64,000 nt of DNA from Heterodera schachtii (taxonomy: Eukaryota > Nematoda > Chromadorea > Rhabditida > Heteroderidae), in the NCBI GenBank assembly GCA_023374025.1, contig SIJG01000007.1:539852-603851 (forward strand), given 5' to 3'. Below are positions 1 through 11,238 of the stretch, in pieces (the first letter of the stretch is position 1; every line of letters begins with the position of its first letter). The notes beneath the pieces were generated by a model that saw nothing but the letters and a program-made list of their open reading frames with translations, was not told where the DNA came from and did no database searches. The translations under genes and the position numbers were made by a program.

Positions 1-1370
1 AATGACTAAAAAAAATATTTAAAGTTATGGAGCATATCAAGAATTAAAAATTTGGTTGCTTATAAAAAAACGTTATATGTATACAAAATGTTTTTTGTTT
101 TTCCAATCATTTAAATCCCGTCCCGCAAAAATTTGTGATTTCAATTACTTTTTTTTATCCCAATAAATTTATTTGTCATCCGATCAGTCCATACACACAA
201 CAAATTGCCCAACCAAACCCAATAAAATCACAGATACATATCAAATGTGTGATGTGATGTCAATTGGACGTGACGGCAATTAAACAAAATAGCGAGGCGG
301 ACGCCGCCGCCGAGAGTGAGTCGCGACAATAAATTATTTAATTAGTTTGCGCGAGAATGAACTTTCGGCAGAGCGAATGCGCCAAAAATTGGCGCGCGCT
401 GAATTTGTTGTTGATCGGAGAAATTTCCAGCGACAGCTGGGGGTGATCATGGTGGCGTGGTGGTGCTGTTGATCACCACCACAGCGACAAACCTCTCCTC
501 CCGACGGCACCCCTCGAAAACCGGACTGTGTGCCGCTAATTGATTGATTGAACAATAATTAGAGAGTGATTTGGAGCGGGAAACTTTCACTTCCCCCGGG
601 GAGGGGGGTCATTTGATCAATGGAGAGAGAGTTAATAGTGTCGAGAAAGTGATCGCTTTTTGGCTCCTCCCCCTCTCTCAGTGCCTCCTCCCCTTAAATA
701 TTGCTTCTCTTCTTCCAATTTCATTTCAACGAAATGTTACGCGGTTAAGGCGACGAATGGCATAATGTTTTCGTGGACAGACCCCGGCGGGCACATTTTC
801 CGCACCCATTAAAAATTGCGCGTGGTTTTTGCGCACTTTTTTTTTTTGCTGCGCGAGTGGCGGGAGCGGCGGCAGCGACCACGGCGGGTGGTCACAATGG
901 CAGCAAATCATGAGGGGGGAATTTGTTGTTTACTAGTTGATATTGGTGTTGTTGCTGTTTTAAAACTAATCTGACAGCTGGTCGGCCGAGTGACACTATG
1001 ACTAAACCGCCGCAAAAGGAAAGGCACTAATTAGCGTGTGATAATTAATTCTATTGCTGCCAGCTGCCTGTAATCAATTAGTGTTAATGATGCAGGCAAT
1101 TTAGATGGCACCAGTCATTCAAGGCACACAAACTTAGCGTGTGATAATGAATTTCGTTGCTGGCAGCCGCCCCGGTAATCAATTTGTGTTAATGAGGGAG
1201 GTAATTTGAGGTCGCCGGAGGGTGATTAGCAGCGCCACGCGCCGCGCATAATTTAAGCGCGGCGATTGCTGATTTGTCAGTTGTGCGCGCGAACACCTCC
1301 ATTGTCGTCATTGGGATGGATTAACGACCAAATTTAACAGCAGATGCGCAGAATATGTCGTTGTCACTGA
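1..1370. other. Intergenic, no gene seen
   Basis: No reading frame here resembles a known protein, and none continues through plausible splice sites. The only structure I see is the diverged tandem duplication at 1024-1210, annotated separately. The stretch could be distal promoter for the hydroxylase gene to the right or the flank of an unseen gene to the left. Confidence 0.5.
1024..1210. repeat. Diverged two-copy tandem duplication, about 103 bp period
   Basis: Two copies share the same order of blocks: TTAGCGTGTGATAAT, then a GCTGCCAGC or GCTGGCAGC core, then GTAATCAAT and GTGTTAATGA. The block TAGCGTGTGATAAT begins at 1032 and again at 1135, a 103-bp offset. The spacing is kept while the filler has diverged, which suggests either an old duplication or selection on short motifs such as homeodomain-type TAAT sites. 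No coding potential was seen. Confidence 0.6.
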
Positions 1371-1552
1371 CAAAGGAAGGTCCCCAGGTGTCCGTGGGAT
1401 TTCCGAATGAAACTTGGTGGGTGGATAGACCACCCATGGGTTCTTAAGAAAAATGTTTTTATTTTCTGCGAAATGAGTCTGAGTGCCGAGTTATGACGTG
1501 CCAATGTTTTTTAATGAATAAACAAAATAAATAATTGTTTGTAAACCTTTGC

Positions 1553-1622
1553 AGATTCCAATGGTGCAGTGGTAGTGCGCTAGTCAGCGTTTTCTAAACC
1601 CGCGGTTCGGATCCTCTACATG
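1553..1622 (+). repeat. tRNA-like module in left half of the foldback element
   Basis: The segment has a D-arm/A-box-like stretch (TGGTGCAGTGGTAGTGCGC) and, about 50 nt on, a B-box-like CGGTTCGGATCC. I could not fold a proper acceptor stem or a convincing anticodon, so this is a tRNA-derived relic rather than a tRNA gene. It mirrors the copies in the other half of the element. Confidence 0.5.
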
Positions 1623-1828
1623 CAAATTATTTTTAATTTTAATTTTTGCTTTTTATGCCAAAGTCATTTATCATTATCACAAAAAAAATTGTATGATAAA
1701 AAATTCTGTTTTTTATGCATTTTGAAAAATAAGTTTTACTCATAAAGTTTCCGACAAAAATTTATTTGTTTTTAACCGAAACGATATTTATTGAAACATT
1801 ATCTTTAATGAATTTTTTTAATTAATAA

Positions 1829-2166
1829 AATTAAAAATAAAGATTATTCATTAAAAAATTTTTTTATAATTGACCTTGCTTAAAAAAAGAAAAAATAAAA
1901 GTAAAATGAATTTGTATGTAGCGGATTCGAACCAGGGACCCAAAAAATTTTTGACTAACGCACTACCTCTACACCATTACACAGTTGTTAAGGAAAGAAT
2001 TAAAAATAAAGATTATTCATTAAAAAATTTTTTTATAATTGACCTTGCTTAAAAAAAGAAAAAATAAAAGTAAAATGAATTTGTATGTAGCGGATTCGAA
2101 CCAGGGACCCAAAAAATTTTTGACTAACGCACTACCTCTACACCATTACACAGTTGTTAAGGAAAG
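1829..2166 (-). repeat. 169-bp tandem duplication containing tRNA-like modules
   Basis: Two almost identical 169-bp units lie end to end; TGACCTTGCT starts at 1871 and again at 2040. On the minus strand each unit holds an A-box-like AATGGTGTAGAGGTAGTGCG and a strong B box, CTGGTTCGAATCC, with their 5' edges near 1990 and 2160. The middle is a poly-A/T loop without a credible anticodon stem. This looks like a tRNA-derived SINE head captured in the transposon and then duplicated. Confidence 0.7.
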
Positions 2167-2427
2167 AAATAATTATTCCCTTTCTTTAATAGTAAAAAAC
2201 TAAAAAATTTGGCACGTCATAACTCGGCACTCAGACTCATTTCGCAGAAAATAAAAACATTTTTCTTAAGAACCCATGGGTGGTCTATCCACCCACCAAG
2301 TTTCATTCGGAAATCCCACGGACACCTGGGGACCTTCCTTTGTGAGTAATTTTTTAATTGTTTTTTTTTTAATTTAGCAAAAAATTGACTGAGTCAAAAC
2401 ACCCAATTAACGCTAATTGATACACTA

Positions 2428-5400
2428 ATGGAGGTCGTCAAGAACAACAACAATGAACAATTGGAGAAGTACATGAAGGAGAACATGGCAAAAAATGAAG
2501 GCAAAGAGGAAACGGAGGACTCCGACTTTTGTGAGGTGGGCTTTTCATGTTGATAGGGCTAAACGAGTCAATGGAGGTAATTGGGGTGACCAGCAGCAGA
2601 CCAGTTTTGATCAGATCAGTGATTTTAATGATATCACTCTGATCAATCTTGGTCCAGTTTGCTTCATGCAGATTATTTTTTCATATTCGATAAACTGTGA
2701 TCAAATATGTTTGATTGAGTTGGGATTAGTAAAGAAGGGGGACTTTTTTGATCAAATACGTAGGATTGATTCAACCTTTTAGGCATTAGAAAAAGAAATA
2801 ATAACAAATGTGCGCATTGATTTAATTGATCAGAGATGGATCAAATTCCGTTGTTTTGACTGATCAAGTATGTGATCAAATGGCTTAGTTTGACTAATCA
2901 AAGATTTGGTCAACGAGAAATGACAGTGATTTGCACTGATCAAAAAAATGCGATCAAATGACAGAGATTTGAGCTGATCAAAAACACGATCAAATGGCAG
3001 TGATTTGAGCTGGTCAAAGAAATGTGATCAAATGACAGTGATTTGAGCTGATCAAAAGAAATGTGATCAAATGGAAATAGTGATCAGAGGCTATTTTCGG
3101 GGGTTTCCAAATTTATACTCGTCCGCCCGCTGCCAACCCAACGCATCTTGTCAATTGTGTGTAACACAAACAGAGACGGCGACGCGGTTCAATTTTTCCA
3201 CGAAATACCAACATCAAAATATATGCCCTAATAAATGAGTGCGCGGAGAGTTGGGGGAGAGATCAGAGTCAAAGTCAATTTTCAGCGCTTTTGTCGTTTC
3301 TGTTGCCTTTTTTGTCTCCACCCCCCTCGACACCCAACCTCCTCCTCCCCCTCCTCCCGACTGATCACCATGATGCAATTCCCTAATCACTTTTCACCAC
3401 CACCCATTCTTTATAAGGCAAGACGCGCGCAGTGCCAGCGGCGGGCCGTCCAAAGCGCCACAATTTCGCGCGCAAAATAATTATCCCCAGCTGGATGGTC
3501 TTACAAATTAGCCAAGACAAAAATTTCAGACAGACAGACGGGGCCAAAAATAAGGGAAAAAAAAATTCTCGGAAAGGGATGGAATGACGCGATGACATTT
3601 TTTTGCCCCCCCCCCTTAAAAAATTGTCAGTTTTAAAGAAAACAGTGCCGACACGCAGCACTTCCTCCTGCTGGGCAAATTTTTGAAATCATGGAAAGAT
3701 TGGCCAAAAAAATGACCCCCTCCCCCACGCAAATTCCCAATTCTTTGGAGGGCTGAGGCTTGTTCCTCCCTGCTGGCTCGCTGCTGGTTTGTCCTTGAAA
3801 TGTTCTTAATTCGTTGGCACACATTTCGAATCCTTACAGCTCCTTCAAATTGTTGTGGCGCATTTTCTAAGTTTTAAATGGATGGAAAATTTAAAAAAAA
3901 TTTGAAAAATTTTTCTTGCGCTTTTTTTAATTTTATGAATTGTGAATTTTGTTTTTTCAACACAGGAGATCACCATGTGCTTGGACTCGTACATTGCCGA
4001 CGTGGACTCGAACCCGGCACACACAACAATCATTTTCACGCTCAAGGAGGAGCCGGGCGCATTGGCACAAACACTGCAAGTGTTCAAGGTGAGTACTGCT
4101 CGAGCGTCTCGGGCTCGAGAGCCGAAAAAATGGTTATCAGAAACCGACCGTTGCTGACCCACACTTAGGCAATCCTCAGAAATCGGCATTCCGATGGCTA
4201 AAAAATTTCGGAAATCGACATTCCCACATACCTATCCATCCCTCTAGTGGTTGAAAATAATTAGCCCAAATTGTGGGATTAAATTGGGAGTTGGCACTTT
4301 GCTTACAAACTAACCCAATTTTTAGTTGCCAATTGACAACCATTTTATGGCATTTCCCTCAAAAAATCACCCAAAATAATACAGATTTTTATTTACAAGG
4401 ACGTCCTTGAAAGCAAGGACAAACAGAAAACTTCGGGAATTTTCTCGATTTCCTTAAGCAACGCAATGTCAATCTGACACACATCGAATCACGCCCATCC
4501 AAAGTGCATGTCGGCTGCTACGAGTTCATGGTGGAATTTGCGCAGGACTCTGATCCGGACACGCTGGAGGCGATCATCCGAATGTTCAGGCGACGTGCCG
4601 AAATTGCTGGCCTCCAGGCGCCCCGAGTGCAGGACTACAACTCGCAGATCAAACAGAACAAAGGTAGTGGAAACACCTCTGAATTTGAATCCGACTGATT
4701 CGGTCTGATCGGAGCCGATGACCGATTCGATCTGATATCCTGATCGGGACTGACTTATCCGATCGTGCTTGTGCTATGATCACTAATCAGGAATTGAATT
4801 TTTGGTATGACCAGACCAATGATTACATTTTGGTTATGGTAGATTTCGATTTCTTTTGATCAGAGAGAATTCTAAGCTGATCCTTAAGTTATAATGGATA
4901 TAGTTGATCAAATTTGTGCTCTGATCTGGATGATGAAATTGTTCCAGATCTTTTTTTTTTTGGATTATCGTATTATAATGAATTCATTTTTTATACGGTA
5001 GCGATCATTCTGAAATAATTGTTGATTTATTCTACTAAGAAATACATGTTTATTGATTGATCCCAGAGAGCGTACCATGGTTCCCGATGAAGATCAGTGA
5101 CATTGACCAGTTTGCAAACCGTGTGCTCAGCTACGGTGCCGAACTGGACTCTGACCATCCGGTAGAGATTACTGTAATCAATTAATCAACCCAACGAGGT
5201 TACGGTGTTCGATGCACAAGACTTTTTTATACTTAATGTCATAATAACGATCATCCTGTTTTTTTCTGCTGATAAAATACAGTAGTTTTCTCGCACCTCC
5301 CTATACCGTAATTCCTTGGTGTTACAGTGTAACTCATTTAAAATTTTTTTCAAAATTTCCACAAATATATAGGGTTTCACCGACCCAACATACAGAGCGC

Positions 5401-8400
5401 GGCGCAAATATTTTGCCGACATTGCAGCAAACTACAGACATGGCGAAAAAATTCCACGCGTCGAGTACACCGCGGAAGAGATTGGCACATGGCGGACAAT
5501 TTACAACGAGGTGAGGCTGGGAAGGGGGGCCGCATGGAAAAAAAAATTGAAAAATTTAATAGAAAAACCAAGGTCCAAGGCCCGTAGTCCCAGGGGTTTG
5601 GGAATTTCGCTTCCCCTTGAAACGAAAAAATCGGAAATTTTTTCATTCAGTTTTCAAAAAAATTCATTAAAAATTTCCAAAAAGGGCTAAATTTTCAAAT
5701 TTGACAATTCCGGCGAGGGGGCGGGGATTTTTTGGGTGGCGGGGGAGGGGGGCGGGGAAGAATGATGAAAAACCTCACCAAGAAAGTTTCGAGAAATTTA
5801 TTTTTGTAAAAAAATTAGAAAACCGGAAAACCACAAAAAAATTTCTATTATAATTTTAATTAACTTACAACTTTAATAATTTAGGAAAATAATCAATATA
5901 AAATAAAACTAATTTTAATAAAAAAATACTTTTTGGTCAAAATGTTTCAAAATTTGCTAAACGTTTTTTCATTTTTAACTTTAGATTTGGAAAAAAAATT
6001 AAAAAATACCAAAAAAAAAGCGCAGCGTTTTTGGGAACACAAAAAAAAATATGAAAATTAAAGCCTAAAAAATATATTTAAAAAATTAATAAATTAGTTA
6101 ACTCTCCATTAAAATTTCAAAAAAGTTTTTATAATAAATATAAATTGTTTGTATCGATGTGCCGTTGTTTTCCTCCCATTCAGCTGATCAATTTGTATTC
6201 CATCCACGCGTGCCGTGAGTTCAACTACATTTTCCCGCTGCTTCAGCAGAACTGCGGTTATGCGCCTGATCGGATTCCGCAGCTGCAAGTGAGTGCCATC
6301 ATTTTTTGGCATTATTTAATGGAATAATTATAATTAATTTTAGGATGTTTCCGACTTCCTCAAAGGTAATTTTGGGGGCAGCATTTTTTCAAAAATCCTG
6401 GCACCGGCTTGGAAAATCTTGCATTTTTTTTATGCCCACAAAAAGTGTCAATTTGAAGATTCTAGGCATTAAAAGAATTTTTTTGGTATATTGTTTGGCC
6501 ATGACAATTAGAGACCGGAATTTCGAAATGGCCGGGAACGGGACCAGAACTCGGAAAATGGACCCGTACGGGGCCCACGGATCGGAACTCCCGTTTTTCC
6601 GGGACTCCCGGTCCCGGTGGTTTGTCCAAAATAACCGGGACCGGGGGTCATACATGAAAAGGGGGGGGGGGGGGTCGACCCCCCCCCCCTCCTTCGCCCG
6701 CAAAGTGCCCAAAATGGGGGACCCCTTCGCATCGAGGGGGGGCCGGTGTAAAAGAGGTGGGGGGGGGGTCGCCGGCGAAGGGGGGGGGGGAGGTCGAAGC
6801 GAAGGGGAAAAGAGGAAAATTTCTGAAAAAATTGGCTATTTTCTTAACAAAATTCTTTAGAATTTTTCCCGGCGGCGCCTACCGGCACCGCCGGCCCCCC
6901 AAAAATCCTATTTTTTCTTAAAAAATTAGCCCAAAATCTCAAAATTTGGTCATTTTTTACGCAAAATCTGCTAATAAATAGCATTAAAATTACAAAAAAA
7001 TTTCCGGCGGCGCCTATCGGCGCCGCCGACCCCCCCCCCGTCCCCAAAAAGTTTTTTTCAAAACCGCGCCGCAAAAAAACGTTTTTTTATAAACAAAAAA
7101 AGTCGTCCATTTGCTAAAAAATCGCAAAATGCGGCAATTTTTGGTGAAAATCTGTTAACAAATTGCACTCAAATTTTCAAAATTTTTTCTCGGCGGCGCC
7201 TACCGGCACCGCCGGCCCCCCTTTTCGCGAAATTTTCTTGAAAAAAGCCCGCCGCAAAAAAAGTGATTTGGAAAAGCAAAAAAAAAAAAAAAAAGGTCAC
7301 CGATTTACATGGCCGGGACCCCTTCGCAAAAACCGGTCCCGTCCGGTCTCTAATGACAATTAAAGAGCGGAAAACTGAAATGGATTTGTCAGGGATTTTC
7401 ACTTTTCCCGATCGGGTAATTTTTTGAAAAAAAGAATCCGGATCACGAAAAAACAGGATTTCAAAATCCTGAAACAGGCCCGGGGTTGAGAGCGCCCGAA
7501 TTCCCTGATCCTTAGGCGGAATTTTTAAAATTCGGCCTTTTCTGACGATTAACGGCCACCCGAGAAATTAAAATTCCAAATTCAATCGGCTCGCTTTTCA
7601 CAGACTGTACCGGCTTCACACTTCGACCGGTGGCCGGCCTTCTAAGTTCCCGCGATTTTCTGGCCGGGCTGGCATTCAGGGTAAGAAGGGCACGGTTTCT
7701 ATGGAAAATTCTATCAAACAAACAAAAAAAAATAGTCAGTAACGATAATAAATATTTAAATTAGAGTTAATTATAATTTAGCTCAATCTTAATCAATCAA
7801 ATTAAAATTTTATTTGTATTGAGCAAATAGAATCCTAAATTTGTTGTATCAAAAACATTAATTTTCAAGGAATTTCTATATGCAAATAAAATGTTATTAC
7901 ATTTGAGTTAATTTAAGCATATTATTTTTTATTATTCTACAAACAAAAATTAAAAGAATATTTAATTTAAATATTTATTACCATTAAATTAGGGAAATTT
8001 TATTAATCCAAAAAGTCACTTAATAAAATGGAAAAAAAATATGGAAGCCGCGGATTTTACAAAACGCCCGAGGGATGTTCACAAATTTTGCCAAAAATTG
8101 AGAATGGTGCCATTCTCCCACCACCATTTTCACAGGTGTTCCATTCCACCCAATACATTCGGCATTCGTCCAAGCCCCACTACACACCTGAGCCCGACAT
8201 TTGTCACGAACTGTTGGGACATTGTCCACTGTTTGCGGACCCTGATTTTGCCCAGTTTTCCCAAGAATTTGGGCTCGCATCGCTTGGCGCCTCCGATGAA
8301 ATGGTGGAGAAATTGGCTACGGTAAATAACCCCCTCCCCATGGTGGGAGTGTACTGTATTTTTAGTAGTAATAGGAGGGAGGCGCTTTTCCTAAAAGACT

Positions 8401-9645
8401 AAAAAAATTCTCAGCAAAATGCATCTGGACTAATTGCTACCGTATGAAAATACACTAGACAAAAATGCTATCGTACCCATTGATTTCGATTCTTTTTTGC
8501 CCTTTTTAAGCTCTATTGGTTCACCGTGGAGTTCGGCATTTGCATTCAAAATGGTGCCAAAAAGGCGTACGGTGCGGGACTCTTGAGCTCATTTGGCGAG
8601 TTGGAATATTCACTTAGCGGACAGGTGAACAAAAAATATATACCGCTTAAAATTAATTAAAAATGCTAAATTAAAATATACATTTTCTCAAAATTTAATT
8701 TATATAAAATCCCTCACCCCCCCCCCCCTACTATATATACAAACAAAGCAAAACATTATGGATTTGATCGAAAATTGAGACTCAAACTAAGAGGACGAGA
8801 TCCCCCCTTCCCCCTCAAAAAACGAGAAACTCGGGATCAAGTCTCGACTCGAGAAAAGTCTCGGGTTTTTTTGGGTCTCAGTCTCGAATCTCAGGAATTT
8901 TCGGAATCGTGTATAACTAATTAGCACACACACCAATTGATCTCTCTCTCTATCTGTCCCCAATTTGTAGCCCGAATTGGCTGCGTTCAACCCGACGGAG
9001 ACGTGTCAAACCAAATACCCGATCACCAGCTACCAGCCCAAATATTTTGTGGCCGAATCGTTCGCGGATGCTAAAAACAAACTCGCGTACTCAATTTGAC
9101 GCGCCCGTGTTTTGACCACCATTTTTAACCCCCAGGGCATGGTCGACGAGCATACCAAGACAGTTCCAAGTCAACTACAACCCATACACACAACGCATCG
9201 AAATGTTGGACAATGAGAGTGCGGCAAACAAGCTTGTCCGGGATGTGAAAAGTGAGTGGGTGGAAACTAGGGCACCGTACTATACAGCTGTGAGCTGTGG
9301 GTACGGTAGTTCAACTTAAAATTCTCCCAATGAAATTTATCAAAATTCAATATTTTTAATTTCCGGAGGAGGAGGGGGGGGGGGATAATTAAATGAGAAG
9401 GATGAATGATTAAATGGAGTATGTTACTGATAATGAATTATATATAAGAGACGCAGAAATCGTACGTCCAAAAGAATCTTCTTTATTTTGGTATCATCCT
9501 TCGATTTATATTTTGTATTAATGAGCAGTAATATACAAATTAGAACAATTATGAATAAATTTTTTTTTTCCATTTTAAAGGCCAAGTTTCAAAGCTCGAA
9601 GAAGCACTAAGGAAGCTGGACAAAGAGAAGGCAAAGACAAAATGA
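2428..9645 (+). CDS. pah-1: Phenylalanine 4-hydroxylase (aromatic amino acid hydroxylase)
   Basis: The product hydroxylates phenylalanine to tyrosine using tetrahydrobiopterin, O2 and non-haem iron in the cytosol. Exons: 2428-2535, 3966-4088, 4459-4663, 5067-5161, 5373-5510, 6184-6288, 6344-6365, 7604-7680, 8136-8321, 8511-8624, 8971-9086, 9136-9251, 9581-9645. They sum to 1470 nt, or 489 residues, close to the family norm. An N-terminal ACT regulatory domain ([12 protein letters not shown]) precedes the catalytic domain with [31 protein letters not shown] and the iron-binding [13 protein letters not shown]. The C-terminal helix ([15 protein letters not shown]) fits the tetramerisation coiled coil. 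Exon 1 is the least certain: it joins in phase, but no homology supports its 36 residues; otherwise the start is the ATG at 3975. Assignment to pah rather than tyrosine or tryptophan hydroxylase rests on overall similarity to nematode PAH. Confidence 0.93.
2590..3085. repeat. TGATCA-rich repetitive tract in first intron
   Basis: The palindrome TGATCA and the variant TGATCAAA recur about every 20-40 bp, often as TGATTTGAGCTGATCAAA or GTGATCAAATGGCAGTGAT. The unit spacing is irregular, so this is a degenerate short-repeat field rather than a clean satellite. Similar fields lie at 4690-5070 and 45390-45650. Confidence 0.65.
4690..5070. repeat. Second TGATC-rich tract, hydroxylase intron 3
   Basis: GATC-containing words such as TGATCGG, TCTGATC and TTGATCAAA are strongly over-represented, but the field is more degenerate than the one in intron 1. 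It sits entirely inside the intron between 4663 and 5067. Confidence 0.45.
6509..7352. mobile_element. hAT-like non-autonomous transposon in a hydroxylase intron
   Basis: The ends are TAGAGACCGGA and its reverse complement, and the insert is flanked by the exact 8-bp duplication ATGACAAT (6501-6508 and 7353-7360). The 8-bp duplication and TIRs starting TAG are typical of the hAT superfamily. The 844-bp interior has no transposase frame. It holds long G and C runs and three copies of a palindromic GGCGGCGCC-TAYCGG-CRCCGCCGG motif. The element lies inside the 6366-7603 intron, so the reading frame is untouched. Confidence 0.88.
6871..7215. repeat. Three GGCGGCGCC hairpin repeats
   Basis: Copies at 6871-6894, 7006-7028 and 7192-7215 are GC-only palindromes of about 24 bp in an AT-rich background, each able to form a strong hairpin. 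They are preceded by a conserved stretch resembling TTTGGTCATTTTT..AAAATCTGTTAACAAAT, so the repeat module is longer than the hairpin. The same motif recurs at 10719, 10913, 23938 (inverted), 25492 and 25628. Confidence 0.8.
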
Positions 9646-9713
9646 AGAACATTGACTTGCCAAAAAGAAGAGAAAATGTGAATTCTCAAATATTGACACT
9701 AAATGCTCTTTAT

Positions 9714-10328
9714 TAGGGTTCGAAGTTGTATGATTTTGCATATTTTTTCTGCGCATATGATTTTGAAGAAAGGGGCTCAAAAATAGCATTTCTACGTTAA
9801 AGTTTTTTGGTTTGGTGAAAGTTTTAGTGCATGTAAATGCATATTTTGGGGATTTGAGAATAAATGCATATTTTGCCCTTTTTTTTCATTATAGTGCATA
9901 TTTAAACCATTTTTGGTAAATTTTCACAAGAAAAATGCCAAAAAAAGCGAAAAATACTCACCTAAGGATCGACTTTTTAGAAATTTCTTTAAAAATACAC
10001 CCTTAAAACCCGAAATTTTTAAACTTTTTGTAAGAACTTGGAAAAAATTTATTTATATAAAAATGTAATTTTGTTTTAGCATAGAAAAATTAAAAAAAAT
10101 TGGAATTTCAATGTCTTTGCAATTGTCTAAAAATGTTCCTTAGCACTTTTTTTAGTCTTTTAAAGTCAATTCTTAATTTATAGACAAATTTTTAGCATTT
10201 TTTGATAGTTAAAAGCCATTTTTGGCAGTTTTTAAGACATATTTAGCATATTTGGGCATTTTTAGGGTTTTAGGGTATATTTTATGCGCATGTTTGGCAT
10301 TTTTTAGTGCATAAAACTTCGAACCCTA
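9714..10328. mobile_element. hAT-like non-autonomous element downstream of the hydroxylase
   Basis: Terminal inverted repeats begin TAGGGTTCGAAGTT and end AACTTCGAACCCTA. The flanking octamers CTCTTTAT and CTTATTAT match at six of eight positions, which fits an aged hAT target duplication. The 615-bp interior has no coding frame and repeats short words such as GCATATTT. It starts only 69 bp after the hydroxylase stop, so it may supply part of the 3' UTR. Confidence 0.7.
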
Positions 10329-10444
10329 CTTATTATTCACCAAATAAATTGAATCCGTTACAAATTTTTTTCCGGGAACGGGAAAACAAAAAAAACGGGG
10401 CGGGATTCCCGTTTTTTCCCGTTGCCGTAAAAATCACGTCAATT

Positions 10445-10575
10445 TTAACCAGGAATTCTATCTGTCCTGATTTATCAGATTTGTCCTGATTTGGAGGGTC
10501 CAAATCTGATAAAATGAAAATGTCCTGATTTGTCAGATTTGTCCTGATTTGGAGGTAGCGACCAAATGTTGTCCT
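10445..10575. repeat. Short direct repeats of TGTCCTGATTT
   Basis: The words TGTCCTGATTT and CAGATTTGTCCTGATTTGGAGG occur several times within 130 bp, with one inverted partner (CCAAATCTGATAAAAT). The origin is unknown and no gene is present. Confidence 0.5.
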
Positions 10576-10718
10576 GATTTCTTAAATAAACGCATACTTT
10601 TGAATTTTGAGGCATAAAGTCATTAATTTATCAAAAAAATATAAGATTTTTGGCAAAATTTGGTCATTTTTTGACAAAATTCTGTTAAAATTGCACTAAA
10701 AATCGCAAAATTTTTCAC

Positions 10719-10936
10719 GGCGGCGTCTATCGGCACCGCCGGACGCCCGCCCCTCTCCTGTCCATACCCCAAAATTTTGAAAAAATTTGCGGCAAAAAAA
10801 AGTGTTTTTAAACGCAAGGAAAAGTCGTCGCTTGGCCTTTAATTGCAAAAATTGGCTTTTTTTTTGTGAAAATCTGTTAACAAATCAGAACGAAAACACA
10901 AAAAAATTTTCCGGCGGCGCCTACCGGCACCGCCGG
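10719..10936. repeat. Pair of GGCGGCG hairpin repeat modules
   Basis: Two further copies of the GC hairpin motif, at 10719-10742 and 10913-10936, lie about 194 bp apart with the same AT-rich module before each. I found no terminal inverted repeats around them, so they may be a decayed element related to the one at 6509-7352. Confidence 0.65.
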
Positions 10937-11029
10937 ACCCCCTTCCCTCGCCCGTTCACCAAAAGTTTTTTTTTTTCGAAAAGTATTGATTTTTTTCTAA
11001 AATTTTAATTTACTTACTTTTTAATGTGG

Positions 11030-11097
11030 CCGATCATTTCGTCACTGATCGTTTCGTCACTGTTCAGTTCATCACTGATCATTTCATCACTGATAAA
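11030..11097. repeat. Short tandem repeat, about 17-bp unit GATCATTTCGTCACT
   Basis: Four degenerate copies of a unit like GATCATTTCGTCACT follow each other just before the truncated tRNA-like gene and the satellite array. Confidence 0.6.
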
Positions 11098-11173
11098 GAA
11101 TTTTTTTTTTAAATGTTGGCAAAATGTCATTGAAACATATGAACGAGCGGGGAAGCTTTTGATGGAAAAACTA

Positions 11174-11238
11174 TGGGGCGGGCCGGCCTTGAACCGGCGT
11201 CTCTGGCTTTCCGGACCAGTGTTCTACCAGCTGAACTA
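11174..11238 (-). pseudogene. 5'-truncated tRNA-like gene at the satellite boundary
   Basis: On the minus strand the D arm (GTTC-AGCTGGTA-GAAC), anticodon stem (CTGGT/GCCAG), T arm (GCCGG-TTCAAGG-CCGGC), the 3' acceptor strand CCGCCCC with A73, and a T5 pol III terminator are all present. The matching 5' acceptor strand is missing: at tRNA position 7/8 the sequence turns into satellite (TCACCAA). The anticodon loop CCGGAAA would give GGA (Ser), but it has C33 instead of U33 and the variable loop is short, so the identity is doubtful. It cannot form a functional tRNA as it stands. Confidence 0.7.

Larger units (their letters stand above)
1371..2342. mobile_element. Foldback DNA transposon with 134-bp terminal inverted repeats
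   Basis: The left arm 1371-1504 and right arm 2209-2342 are near-perfect reverse complements; both ends read CAAAGGAAGGTCCCC going inward. The interior has no transposase frame, so the element is non-autonomous. It holds a tandem duplication with a 169-bp period (about 1829-1997 and 1998-2166) and tRNA-like segments in both arms, facing opposite ways. A TGA triplet flanks each end, which would fit a 3-bp target duplication, but the TIR edge is ambiguous by a few bases. Superfamily unassigned. Confidence 0.85.

Noticed and set aside
6306..6860. 184-codon frame in the hydroxylase region
   Set aside because: It reads through an intron and into the hAT-like element; the true exon there is only 6344-6365 in another frame.
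9714..10328. Perfect hAT insertion with intact TSD
   Set aside because: TIRs are clear but the flanking octamers match only six of eight, so the duplication is called degenerate rather than exact.
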